Part shown: piece after piece, positions 12,611 to 25,732 of the stretch | How the letters are laid out: each line of letters starts with the position of its first letter | How positions within the stretch are numbered: the first letter of the stretch is position 1 | NCBI GenBank assembly: GCA_023238725.1 | Contig: CM041553.1 | Coordinates: forward strand, 15,501,501 to 15,565,500 | DNA length: 64,000 bases | Source: Scortum barcoo | Lineage: Eukaryota > Chordata > Actinopteri > Centrarchiformes > Terapontidae | Direction: 5' to 3' | The notes under the pieces: model-generated | Databases searched by the model: none | Seen by the model: the letters and a program-made list of their open reading frames with translations, nothing else | What the model was told of the DNA's origin: nothing | Made by a program: the position numbers and the translations under genes

Positions 12611-15600
12611 CTAGTGGTCAGAGTCTCTCTCATTTGTATTTTCAATATACTGTACATCAAAATATGGGAAACAAAATGAACAAATCACATATAAAAATTA
12701 ACTAATTTAGTTACCAATTAGCCTTGAACTGCACTGGAGCTCACAGTATGATTCCCCTGCAAGTTAAAAGTACCCTGTGGATTCTTACTCACCAAAATAC
12801 ACTGTGTGTGTCCTTGAGGCCCAATAACTTCACAAAACAACTTGAAACCTTTGTTGTATACATTCTTTCCATACAAATATTGCTTGCTAGCAGACTGCTT
12901 CCTCCTTATGTTGCTGTTAGTACATCACGTCCACCAACTGAGCATCAAGTATTACTTCCTTGTGATTTTTGAGACTCTTATATACGCCCCTCCTCATCAC
13001 TGAGAAACACTTTCACTGCCTCTGTCTGTCCCTTTTGTGCAACTTCCTCACACCTCTACTCCCCCTTCCCGTCTACCTCTACACTCTTGGTCTTTATCAT
13101 CACCTTTCTGGCATCTTGACTCTCTCCGTCTATCTGAGAATATTCACTTCTGACTCCCCCCTGACTTTATGTAATATGTATTTATGTATCGTGATAGAAA
13201 AGGACTGTGGGAGTTGGCCACACCTCTGTAGATCAGCCATTTTCAAACATCCCTGGACTTACTGCCTTGATGTAAACTGCAGTACATAAAGAGCCTTTTT
13301 TGTCTTGATACCTTTACTCTCGCTCATGGCACTATTGTAACGAACCACAGCCCAACTGAAGCCCATGTTGTCCACACAGGTCTCTATATCCCTTGATTGA
13401 ACTGACCTTATTGCCTTATTTCAACCATCGGAAAGTTTACTGAGTCTGACAGGCAATGAAAATGAGAAGGTTATTGTTTCCCAGCAAAGAGCCCTTAAAA
13501 AAACAGTGTGCGAATATTTACTAAAGACTGTGTATTCCCATCTGCCCTGTCAGAGACAAGTAAACACAGAAAAATATTAATTAAAAGTGCTTAACAGTGC
13601 ATGCACACACATAAAAAATAAACCTTGTATTTAGCCTCAACAAAAATACAATATTTGCCTAATTATTAGTCTAAATACTGTAATTAAATACTATACTTCT
13701 AAATGCTAAATACTATACCACCCTCTGTGATATTTTGCTCTGTGAAATCATTATTATAGAGCCTTTCTATGCATGTCCTAAAATAGTGCAGGGACACAAA
13801 ATGTGGCCTTGGGATTGTGGCAGATGAGTGACAAAAAAAAAAGAACTGAGAGCTTCCTGTTTCCAGTCCTCTTGCATGTTTAATCAGTGTTAAAGGTTGC
13901 ACGGCTTATCAGTCGGCAGTAAAATGCCCACTGTAATCTTGTGCAGACAGGACAGCTGGATTGATAAGGCTGATGTTTTTTTTTTTGGTTGCTACTGATT
14001 TCTATACAAAAAGAGGAGATTGATTTGAGATAAGAGTCTGATTCGCCGCCCCCAGTTCCCTGTTTAAACTTCTCTTGTTGATAAACATTGCATCTCATGT
14101 TCCAAAAATCTATTTCCATTTTTAATTTGTACTCTATAGATTTTGACATAAGGTATTGTTTGTCTGTTGTGTGTTTTTTATTGTCGATTCTGTAGTTGTC
14201 TCAGATGTTACATTGATGGGAGTTGCGTCCCTGTTTGATTTGATTTTGGTCACAGCAGAATGATGAACAGAAAAAAAACTTACTTATAATGGAACTATTC
14301 TAATAATCATCATTCAGTCATTTTCTAAGATGGCACACATTCTCGGGTTTCAGCTTCTCAAATGGCAGGATTTGCTGCCTCTCTTCATTGTGTAGTTTAC
14401 AGGGTCCTCACATGGTGAAGAACACACAGTATACGTTTCTTGTAATAGAGAGAAAACAGACAATATGGAGGGGACAAACACAAAAGAGATGCTTGTGATG
14501 TTTCCAGTAAAACCACAGTAACTGCTGTATTTTTGCAATGTGATTTTCACCTGGATTCTATGTCAGATGATTGAGTCACACACAAATCAAATATTCACTA
14601 ATCACAATGAAATATTAAATGCAGTCCTCTTGGATGCCTCAGCTGAGCTCCATTGGCAGGATGTGACATGTGGCTACAAAACAGCCTCACTTCCTTCCAT
14701 TTCCTGCCTGGTTAAATACCTCCCTTAGTAATTTCAAGCAGATGGGAACGCCTGCTGTCTGCAGTGTAGTGACTGTGTCTGTGAGGTCCTCCTTCTTTAA
14801 TAAGTGGGCACGGCTTGCCAGTGCACTCCCTGTTCCAGCCTCACCAGACGTCTAATAACAGTCTCAGTGACTTCTGGGGATTTCCAGCGTATAAGCCCTC
14901 TGTGAAGAACGGCCCGCATCTGTGACTGTGATTTGCGATCACACCGCCAATGCCTGTGCCTACCGCTTCTCTCATTAATGGCTGTTGTAGAAAGTTCTGA
15001 GAGACAGTCTGTTCTGGTTCAAGCCTCAGTCTTGGATTGGCGCGCAACACCGCAGCTGTAAGAGTCCAAATGGTCCGTGCTGAAAAACTGTGCCCACTCT
15101 ACTACAAGGCCTGCACTTGATTTGCAGGCAATGTAAAGCTGCAGACCAATCTAAGTACGGTTGGATTGCTGGTCTTTTTTAAAAAGGCAAAGCACAGTAA
15201 TGTTGTCATTTGTTGGATGAGGTACTTTCAATATCACTTGAGTTCAGCAGAGCTTCAGGGATCTTCAAACCAACTATTAACATTAGAAAATGGTGGAGGC
15301 CTCATGATTTGACATGGCACTTTACATGACTTATATCACATGTAACAGCAACCCATGTAAGATGGTTCATATCTAAATAGAAATGAAGAATATGTGGTCA
15401 AAAGTGGCATTTTCTTTTATTATAATATAAATCTGCTGTCCAACATAATGTGATAAAATGTGTTCTGTTGACATGAACATTTTTTTTCAATAACTAAATT
15501 ATTTGAATCTTTGGTTATTTTTGCTTTCAACAGAGAAACTTTATCACAGAAACATCCAGCTGAATTATTACCCTGTTAGTTATTGTTTCAAACAACCTTG

Positions 15601-16904
15601 ACCCAAAGAGCTCTATAGCCAGATTCTTATGCAATGTGAAGACTTGCTGTTTTCATAGTCAACAGTCAACAAGGTTTTTACCAGTTAGCAGTAAACCGGT
15701 TGCTGAGACTGACCTGAACCTCTTGCTAATTTGTTTTCTATTACAGTGCTCATTTCTTGATCAGAGAGTTGCACGCTAATTAGAGGACCTGATGCAAGGG
15801 AATTTACTGAGGCTGTCAGGCTGAATTTGATATTTCACTGATTCATTATGTGTTTATCTGTAACTGAATAAACACAGTGACATAATGTTCTTGACTATCT
15901 CAGTATATGATTACAAATATTTCAGTGATTGATTGATTCAGTTTTTCTAGACTCTCATCTTGTGAATACCATGTTCATTGTTATTCACAATTATGTCCAA
16001 GGAAAATAGCTGAGCATGTCCTGTTCGACTCGATTTCATTTTTGGCATGCAAATATTTGACTCTTTTCTTCTCTTTATACTGGGGTGCTATTAAAAATAT
16101 GAGGCTGCATTTAAGGCTTACAAGGAGCTCCTGAGGTAAAGGCTGGATAAAGAGGACACAACTGAGATAACAGATGGTTGTTATTTTTCCTAGCGCGAGT
16201 TACCAGAATATCATCCAGCTGACCTTGTAAAATTCAGACTGGGAGATGATGTTGGCGCTAATAAGCACTCTCGCTAATGGAGCCATTTCCTTTTCCGCAC
16301 TCTTCCCCCAGGTTCCCTCTAAGCATTTCAGGGTACAAGTGTGGGAGTTTGCTTTTTAAACCTCCACTGAAGCATAGGTTTCATGTTTCTTGACCATTGA
16401 ACATATAGATCAATATTCCTACTTAGAGAGTTCAGACAGCAGGCTGGGATGACTGCTGTGTCCAGATGGCAAGGGGTAGTAAATATTGAGAGATGGATCT
16501 CTTCAGTCTCTTCCTTTTCCAGTCCAGTGTTAGTGCTCAATGATCACATTTTATAAAGATGTGTCAGAATGCTAATATCATGCTATTATGTTAATGAAAG
16601 CTTTGTCTTCACTGTTGGGTGACAGTTGCATATAAATGCAGAAATTTGTTTCATTTTTAAGTGCTGGTCTGACAAAACAAAAATTTGTTTGTTTCTTTTT
16701 TTTTACTCAAATAAAAGAAGATTTATGTGGCCTTGTTGTGGAAAATTGCAACACATTTGTAGAGAAAAAGGTCACAAGTTTTCCCAGCATTTTGCTTTTG
16801 TATTTGCACGAGGATTAGCTTTTGCCTATTTAACTTGATTATGATCACTGGCTTCCCATTTTCAGTATAAATTACTCATTTGCATTTTTTTGCTCTGTTT
16901 CCAG

Positions 16905-17716
16905 GACCTCAGGCAGGGCAACCATGAAAGATGAAGTAAAAAAGACCAGCTGAATGTTACCACTATGTGTGGTCGTGTGACTGAGCTGGGCTCCTCCATA
17001 GCACATGGGATCTCGCTTCATCCTACTGACTTTCCGTAGTTGCCCTGTTGCCCCACTTTCACCATGAGAGGATCTGTCAGGTGCTTGACCTCCGTGCCCT
17101 CATACTGGCACCACTGTTGTGCCGCGCGTGAGCGCCCGCCTCTCCTCCGGCAGTTACTGCACGGAATGGCCTCTCTGGACCTGCCATACCGCTGTCCTCG
17201 CTGCGGGGAGAGCACAAGCGCTTCCGAAGCCTGTCGTCCTTACGCGCCCACCTGGAGTACAACCACACGTACGAGACCCTCTACGTCCTCTCCAAGTCCA
17301 ACAGTGTTTGTGACGCCGCTGCTTTGCTGCCACTAGTGGCTGAGGGAGCCCTCCTCGCGCCCGCCAACAACAACGACCCCTTCGAGCCGCTGCGGCCCTC
17401 AGCGTTAAAGGAGCGCCGCTTCCCTTGCCGTGAGCTTCCTTGTGCGGACGACCTGAGTTTGACCCCAGCTAACTCCAACACTGCAGCCAGGTACATTCCC
17501 AATGTGGAGTTTCCCCTGGGGGAGATTTTTATGAAGAAAGCCATGACATCCACAGACCCAGGTCCCCATGGAAACCCCAGCACAGCTGTAGCAGTGGCAG
17601 CTAATGTTGCGGCCAGTGCAGTGGAGGCAGCCTATGAGGAAGGTCTGGCCAGGCTGAAGGCGCGGGCATTTGAGCGGCTGGAGCTGGACGAAAGGCTGGA
17701 GAAGCTGTCTGAAGAG
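16905..17716 (+). CDS. FBXO41: FBXO41 exon 2 (5' UTR, start codon, zinc finger, start of coiled coil)
   Basis: The acceptor is TTTCCAG|GACC and the donor GAAGAG|GTAAGC. Coding starts at the ATG at 17166 (MASLDLPYRCPRCGE), which matches the known vertebrate FBXO41 N-terminus and has a good Kozak context. Cys10, Cys13, His28 and His33 form a C2H2-like finger. The frame breaks at 17208-17212, where GGGGAGAGCACAAG stands in place of the expected GGGGAGCACAAG, an extra AG. Downstream the +2 frame continues with FBXO41 residues (LRAHLEYNHTYETLYVLSKS) through AYEEGLARLKARAFERLELD to the donor. An in-frame upstream ATG at 17064 could add 34 residues, but these are not conserved with any FBXO41 sequence I know. 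Confidence 0.93.
16924..17067 (+). promoter_or_regulatory. Cluster of upstream ORFs in the FBXO41 leader
   Basis: If exon 2 is transcribed from 16905, four ATGs precede the coding start at 17166, each with its own stop: 16924-16953, 16954-16980 (abutting the first), 16965-17039 and 17005-17067. They encode 9, 8, 24 and 20 residues. The first has an A at -3. Such a cluster would be expected to restrain translation of the main frame, which is a general inference and not a measurement. Confidence 0.45.
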
Positions 17717-20700
17717 GTAAGCAGGACCATAACATAGACACAAAGATACATACAGATAACAAGAAAACTTTCTAACTTTGTCATTTCTTTAGAGTGATTT
17801 CAAAGAAATTTCTATTGTTGATTTTAGACATAAATTACTTTAAAATTAACTTAAATGAACAAGTGCATGCCTCACTCCAATGAAGTAGTGGTGATTACCT
17901 TTCAAGTCAATATAATGGCCCTTTTCCACTAGTACCTACTCGGTACCATTCCATTACGTGTTAGTACCTGGTAGCAGGTACTTTTCTAGTACCTACTCGG
18001 CCGGAGTTCCAAGCGAGCTGAGTCGAGTCCGAAAATGTGACGTCAGGCAGACGGTAGGCCACTGATTGGCCAGGGCATGACGTCACTAGATGCGTCGGGA
18101 GAGCGACTCGTTCATAAGAGTCAACCGCGCCATTTTTAAAACGCAATAACAACAACAACGAACACGATCAGAGATGGCTGCACAGAAATCAACCCCGCGG
18201 AGCAACGACAACGAGGTGCAGACATTTCTTGTCTGGTGGCCTCTGGTGGATGCTGAGGTGGTACTCCATTGTAATGGAAAACGAACGAACAAAACTGAGT
18301 CGAGCCGAGCCGAGTAGGTACTAGTGGAAAAGGGGCCATTAGTCATGTGAAATAAATAATTTCTCTCTTGCTCATGAGTAATTGGACTGCTGTTGAGCAT
18401 CAGTATGCTCAGTGCTGCCAGTGATGGCTAAGAATTGTGTTGCAGCAAAACATAATGGAAACTTGTTTCAATATATCTTCTGGCCACCCATGGTGAATCT
18501 GTGGAAATCCCCTGCAATCCTACTGATTTTCACAATTCATATTTCACATATTTGACTTCCACAAAGGAACTTGATCCCTGATATGGTTAGCTAGTGCTAC
18601 TGCTCACACACAAAGATCTTAACATTGTATCTTGCTCCCGGTCACCAGTTTGATTTAAAGCAGGTGGGATATCGCACAGAAGGAAAATACTATGAATTGT
18701 CTTTTGTCTTTAGTCGAAACAATAAACTACCAGCAGCACTCTTCCTGATGTGCTCAGTCTGCTTTGAGAACCTTTGAGATCAGCAGCAGGGAAAAAATTA
18801 ATGAGGTTGTCACAGACATGCACTGAATCTGATCAGTTACACTTAAAATAACCAAGTAACCGATGGAGAATAGTTCAAATGGAAACAACACGGTGCTGGT
18901 AAGCCTGCATAATTGTAATCAGGAATTTAGGAGAGGCATGACGGCGCCACTGATTTGTCGCGCCTTCTCACACTCAAACATTTGTCAAAGAAGATTTTCA
19001 TACTCAGAAGTCACATTTTTGCACAAGATGTTTTAAAATCTGAGCGCTTAAGTACATTATATTGTCAAGGCCAGCATAATAAACCTTCTGAGTTCACCTG
19101 CAGATTTTTTTTTTCAGTCATTATGTTGTCATAATGATATTTGATTTCCTGTGACTGTCGGTAGACAATCGAGGGAGTTCACTTAAGTTTTCATCTCAAT
19201 CATTTTGAGCACTCTACTGTGTAATTTAACATTTTATTTAAGACAAAATGATCTTCCATCAAAGGATGCTGTATATGTGTAGAACAGGGGCATATGAATG
19301 TGTTCATTACTTATGTTAGTCAATGCCCTTATTTGCATTTGGTGATTATGGTGGACTCAGCTTGCCCCTCTGTTGTAGGTGGAGCAGAAAATAGCGGCCC
19401 GCGTAGGTCGTCTTCAGGCAGAGCTGGAGAGGAAGAGCTCTGAGCTGGACCGGGCCAAGCAGGAGAGCGAGCGGCTGAGCCAGGAGAAACAAGACCTGGA
19501 GGACAAGGCCTCGGAGCTCTCCCGGCAGGTGGACGTCTCCGTGGAAATGCTGGCCAGCCTCAAACAGGACCTGGTGAACAAGGAGGAGGAGCTCAATCAC
19601 AAGCAACAGTAAGTGATGCTATAGATGTATTTCTGCTTCTGGCTTAGTGTGGGCTCTTGAGCTCTAGTTGGCCCGGTGGTGTGCTTTCTAATACCTGAAG
19701 AAATCATAAAGTTCATTAACGGATCATTAATTACGACAGTTTTCATAATAGAAAAAATGGTTGAAATCATTTATAAAATATAAAATAAAAATTCACCGGT
19801 TGCTGCTTCTGAAATGTGAATATCTGCTGGTTTTCTTTTTCCTCTTTGATAGTAAGCTGGACAGCTTTCAGTTTAGGTTATTGTTGGTTGGACAAAATAA
19901 GTAATCTGAAGATGTCACCCTCATTGATGATGTAAAATAATCCTTAGTTGCAATTTTTTTTTCAAAGAAGTGAAAACTCACACACTGACTTTTACGCCTG
20001 TTGGTCAGTCCATCCACCTCTCTTGGTTATAGTCCACATGGTGTGTGCTGGAATGAAATGTCATGGTAGGAAAGAAATGAACACTCGGATACCAGTTTCT
20101 CCACCCTTGCCCTTGATACAGATAACTCTTCCTGTTCCTTGGCTCTTCCCTTTCTAAAACACATTGTCATGCAGACAAACACTCCCCTCCTCTCCTTCAC
20201 CTCTACCTCCCCGTTGACAGTGTAATTCTCTGTCGTACCCGCCTACCAGATGTGGTCGGCATCTGTCCCGCTGCTGTCTCCGTATACCAGTGCCCACCAG
20301 GGATGGTTAGCTGCTCATGCTGAATGGGAGAGTTGGACACGAGCAGCTGGGTCGACGGCAGAGATGTCTCGTTGCTCTCGCCCCCCCCCCTTTCTCTCTC
20401 TCTCTCTCTCTCTCTCTCAGGCTGGTCCTTCCATAAAGCTGCCACGCTGTTTAATGAACTAGTTAAAAGTACAGCCACTGTAAATAGAAGGAGTATTTGG
20501 ATATAAATCACAGTCTGGTGGTGCAAGTTATCGCTGGCTCTGAATCTGATGAACATGATCTTGGAGCGCTCCCACAGCATGGCACAAAGAGACGCTGTAA
20601 AGGGCCGGGCTTTATTTTCCAGATTTCCAGAGCTTTTATTGAAATTAATCCCAGAGTAATTTAACGCCTGCTCCCAAACATGAGTGCTATTTTTATCTTG

Positions 20701-23700
20701 ACAGGCAAGAGGCAATGTATTTTTTTTTACTCAAGATAAGCTATGTTAAAATGAAAGGCAATAAATAAAAAAAGTAACATATTTCAACAAATTGTTTGCC
20801 TTTTTCTTGTCTTAAGAGTCTTTTTAGTTTCCTATTAATTGTTAAATGTAAGTGCTTTCAAAAATAGCACAGCAATAATGTAATGGGAAAAGAGACTCTA
20901 GAGATAGAAAAATATGATAGATTGGCTATTTCTGTTTATCTAAAGAACATAGTTAGTTCGAAGGTCTGATTTTGCTCTCAGAAAGCACCACTGTTGAGTC
21001 ATGTGAGTGGCAGCGAGGTTTTTTTCTGTCTTCTGCCCTGTGTAGAATAAGGTGTGTAGATAAACGACACAGACTCTTTGCTTGTTTGCACCTATTTTCT
21101 TCGTTTAAGTGTTCGTTTGAGTCTCATTCATGGCTCGTACTAAAATCGCCTGATATCTGCACTGTGTCTTTATCTGACAGGACAGCCAGCCCCGTCTTTC
21201 TATCTTCCTCTCGGTTTTTATCACCTCTTCGGTTTCTTTATCAGTGTCAGTGGTAGGTCAGAGACAGGAAGGCACTTTCTAAGACCTCTAATCTCATCAC
21301 GCACGACTGCACATATCACTGCATTGTATGTTTGTGTGTGTGTGTGAAATGTGCCACTTAGTGATTTTTAGTAAAGGCATCAATAAGTGGCACAAAGGTA
21401 ATGTACATATTCCTTTAATGATTCATTAATAGTTAGCGAGGCTACATTTTTTGCGACAGGTACAGTTGCAACTAACATTAACACTAACAACTAACATGCA
21501 AATAACATTATCATAAATTATTTATCTATTTAGTTTTTAATCTTGGATCCTATATAACAGAGAAAAGAGAACTTCTTTCTCTGTTATATCTCAATCTCTT
21601 TCTCTGTCTTTGACTGTTGACATGACGACATTATTCCTTCTCCACTGTCAGACAGAGACAGCTCAACTTGCAGTAGAAGTTGGTTGATCTTGTGATAGGA
21701 AGATACAAAACAGCGTTTCATCGGGTTGAATGAGCAAGGGACAAGTGTGCTTTTCTTCTCTTCAGTCCCGCCCTTCTGCTGTAAAGGTTATAGTAGCCGT
21801 GGTCATGCATCCTAAACCGGGCAGCATCAGACAGGGAAGGTCGTGCTCTTAAAATCCCTGCCCGGGCTGTGTGACTGCCTGCTAGTTATGCCAACAGCCC
21901 AGTTGTTCTCTCTCACACACACACACACACACACTTTTTCTGCCTCTGTCTCTCTGAGGAGAAGCTGGCAGTCAAACAGTAAGCTCATTCAGACTCTAAA
22001 ACACAGAGTAGGTCTGAGGTGGAAAAAGAGCATCACAGTCGGTGAATGTTCAGCAGGGCCGATGACTAAGCAGTAGTTAGCAGACACAGAGCAGCTTATT
22101 GGCTCAAACATGGCTGCCTAACAACCTTATACTGATTTTCTTTAAACCCTTGATACTCACTTGTGACTTGTGAGAGTTTGTGGATGCCCTTTGAGGAGAT
22201 ATGCATCATGGCGTACATCAGTGGTGTCAAATGCTAAAAATGCGAGTCACCTCGCCCTGAGTTGCTATGCAACCAGAGGAAACTCCCACGAACTGGCCTC
22301 TGAGGCTAGCAGCTCTATGCATAAAAATACAACAGGGACCTAATCATTTATTCTGCACTCAGAGACGCTGTAAATAATTATGAAAAGCGTACAAAGCGCC
22401 TCAGGTACAGTTGCTCAGTTCAGCTCGGTCTTCATTACAATCACAGCGTGCAGTTTAGTTTGTAGCCGGAATTGATTCACAAACAACAGTGCACACAAAA
22501 ACGCACCACATGTTCTTACTGTCACCACAGTCCCTGAAAATACATTATGATAAACATCACACTACACTCTAGCAGTCAAAACTGAATGAATAACATTGTC
22601 CCTCAAGCACGGCTGTTAAGTGGTTTAATAGCAGCTGGAATAAACGAGAGCAGCTGTAATCAGCAGAAAACTGGAGCCTGAGGAGAAATGAAAAATGGTG
22701 GGATGGTTATCTCCATCGTTTCTGCAGCGCGCTTCAGACACACTCAAATTAGAAAAACAGCTCCGTTTAGTGTCTGCCACCAAAATTTGTTGAATATTGT
22801 CGTAATCTTTCCAGCCATTAATGATTGCTTGATGACTTGCAGTTTATTTGGCTGCTGTGAAATGATTACAATAGCTGATATGCCAATTGTCTTATTATTG
22901 CTGCTGTACTTGATTCGGAAGAGCTCCCTCTAATTAACTGCGATCTTGTCAGTAACATGTAATATCGTAGTTCAGTTTGTGATCAGTTTCACCGATGGGG
23001 ATGGCGGTCAGGCTCCCTGAGTGCCCCTGCGGGAGGACATCACACCGTGTGCTCCAGTGGCAGACAGATTAGCAGCCGCTGTTCTTTTAATATTCAATCG
23101 TTTCCCCTCTCGTGGGAAAAATGTGTATGAGATGTACAGGGGGTTGTTACAGCGTCAGTCAGACCTGTGCAATAGCTGAAATGCAGCCCTTCAAATCCAG
23201 CCCTGAAAAGAGACAGACCTGCAACAATAAATAGATATAATAACTGACAAAAACATTCTGCTGTTTTAGCTATTGATTGATATTGATTAATCATTTAATG
23301 CATTTTTCAAGCAAAAATGACAAACATGTTGGTGTCTCAGCTTCTTGATCACGTGAGTTTTCTCCTTTTCTTGTTATTTGATAGTAAACTGAATGTATTT
23401 TGCATGGACTGTCAATCAGACAAAACAACCCATTTGAAGACATCATTAAAGAGGCACACTACACCAGTGGTTGTTTAAGAATGCATTTGTTTATTGTTTA
23501 TTGGAGGTCGCATTGTTAAACATAGATGTAAATATATAGTAATATGCTACTGTTAGCCAAAAAGCTATTATTCATCTGCAGTCCCTGGACAGTGTTAGAA
23601 AGTCACCCTAAAGAAGAATATAAGATTTTAAAAAGTTATGCAGGTAATTTATCAGCATGCAGAATATTGATAAACATACAAGATGCCTTTATATGTTGTC

Positions 23701-25697
23701 TTTGTGAAGACTCTGCAATCTGATAGACTTTTCATAGAGACCTGTAAACACAGCGCTACAGGCGGGCCGACTGAAAATGGAAACTTTTTTGGAAATCCTG
23801 TTGAAACACAAGAGTTTTAATTCTTGTTTTATTCTTAAAGTGATTGAAGGCTTGTTTTGTAATTGTCTTAATGTGGATGTTAAAATTTAGTCAGAGATTT
23901 CCGGCTTGGTTTGTGGTGTTCCACGTGAGTGACTCAAGCTAAGCACCTCTTAGTTGTTTTAGTTGTCTTTTAGTTATTCCTCTCTGGGTCCAAAGAAGTT
24001 ATAGTTTTAACAAGAGATTGTTGATCACAGTATGGACTAATTGAGATAAAATGGTGTTACATTTATAGGCACTGGCTGAAACATTTAAAGCCGAAGTACA
24101 GATATTAAAATAAAATTAAATACCTCCATCCATTATCTATACCGCTCATCCTCGCATAGGGCTGTGTGCTGGAGCCAATCACAGCTGGCATTGGGCGAGA
24201 GGTGGAGGACACCCTGGACAGGTTGCCAGTCAATCACAGGGACATACAGTACATAAATAAAGTCATTCTGGCACAATTAAAAGCATCAGTATAGCTACAG
24301 GAGGACAGACTGGTGATAGCAAAGGAATGAGTTAAACAGTCTGTAACAGGTGAGGACCATTTACATACACTCCTCCAGACTTTAGGGATTTTCAGACTTC
24401 ATGCAACAGTATAATGAAGAAATTACTCTCATTATCTCTCAACGGGTGTCCCAGTCACCCAATCAGGACAGACCCCAGAGTTGTTGCATAAAAGACTCAG
24501 TAATAGCCAGGTATTATGTCTTTGTTTGAAACCCTGATAAAAAATCTGCCATGGTCGAAACTAGCTTTTCTAATTGTCATGAACAAGCCATGCAACCATT
24601 AAGGCCTTTAATGTTAACTCCATATACCGCACTGCTGCACTTCCATGCGTGGGTGTCTCAAGTTTGCTCTTTTGCTCTTTTGTTTGAAGACGTCAGCTTT
24701 GGCTCCAGGAAACTTTGTCAAATTTGTCACTATTTCGTGACATTTTGGAGATCAAACTGAAGCAATTAACTGAGAAAATAATCGGCAAAGTAAGAGATAA
24801 TGTCAATAACTTTCTTTGTGGAGGTTATAGTGTTCCATTTTTGTTGAGATTGTGTTAGAAAGGTGATTGTCATGTTCATTTTCGCAGCTGCAGGTTGTTT
24901 TGGAACATATTATATTGCAGTTTTTATTTCTATTTTATCCACCTCATAGACTGTACGACCAGTAGAGAGTTTAAATGTTGCTCCGTTTTACCTGTTTGTA
25001 TCAGATTGTGCAGGTGTTCAAGATCTCCGCATAAAAAATGGAGAAGAGCAATACAGAGCAAACTCCTGTCAGCTTTTCATATCACATTCAGGACACACAC
25101 ACAGTTGCTGCAGTAGGCCTCAACCCTGAGGCTTAATTTATTCCTACAGCCAGCTATGATAAAGTCAGAGTGCCCGATGCAGCGTAAGAGAGCTCAAGGC
25201 TCCGAAGGCACCACAGAACATGACTCTCTCTATTCGCCGCCACAGCATCTCCCTCGAAAAACAAGCTCAGCGAGCAGCAATCTTGAATGCAAAGTGAAGT
25301 GAGAGACAACTCGCCTCATTAACGTCAGTGTCTGAGGGAGAGGAGCGCCTAGTCTTTTGAAGGCTTTCTAATGAAAAAAGAAATCAGAGCGAGAACGTGG
25401 TCCGCAGCACATTTAGGGATGTGGAGGGGTGGGACTACAAAATTAGTTTGACAACTGCTATTAAGATGGATGCAATCAGAGGATCTGTTGGTTAATAAAA
25501 ATGTTAAAGTGCAACGTATCTCTGAATATATCAAACATCAAAACAGTAGAGTAATATTTTTCCAAACCTGTCAACAAAGCTCATTAATTGTTTGGGATTG
25601 TTCGAACAAAGTTATAAATGGTAACTGGACACACTGTCTACATTGTGATGTACTCACTGCTCTTTGCTATGACTGGATGTCTGACGTTTTATATATA

Positions 25698-25732
<35 letters not shown>

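Larger units (their letters stand above)
4825..16904 (+). other. FBXO41 intron 1 (presumed)
   Basis: This 12-kb stretch has a consensus donor and acceptor at its ends. It contains GT and TATC microsatellites, a MITE-like dispersed repeat near 7.0-7.3 kb, a repeat fragment near 12.44-12.61 kb, and otherwise unique non-coding sequence. I found no coding exon of a recognisable family on either strand. Confidence 0.4.

Noticed and set aside
17040..17336. 98-codon frame continuing from the FBXO41 start codon
   Set aside because: Only its middle part is real FBXO41. Past the extra AG at about 17210 the translation (STSASEACRPYAPTW) is out of frame.
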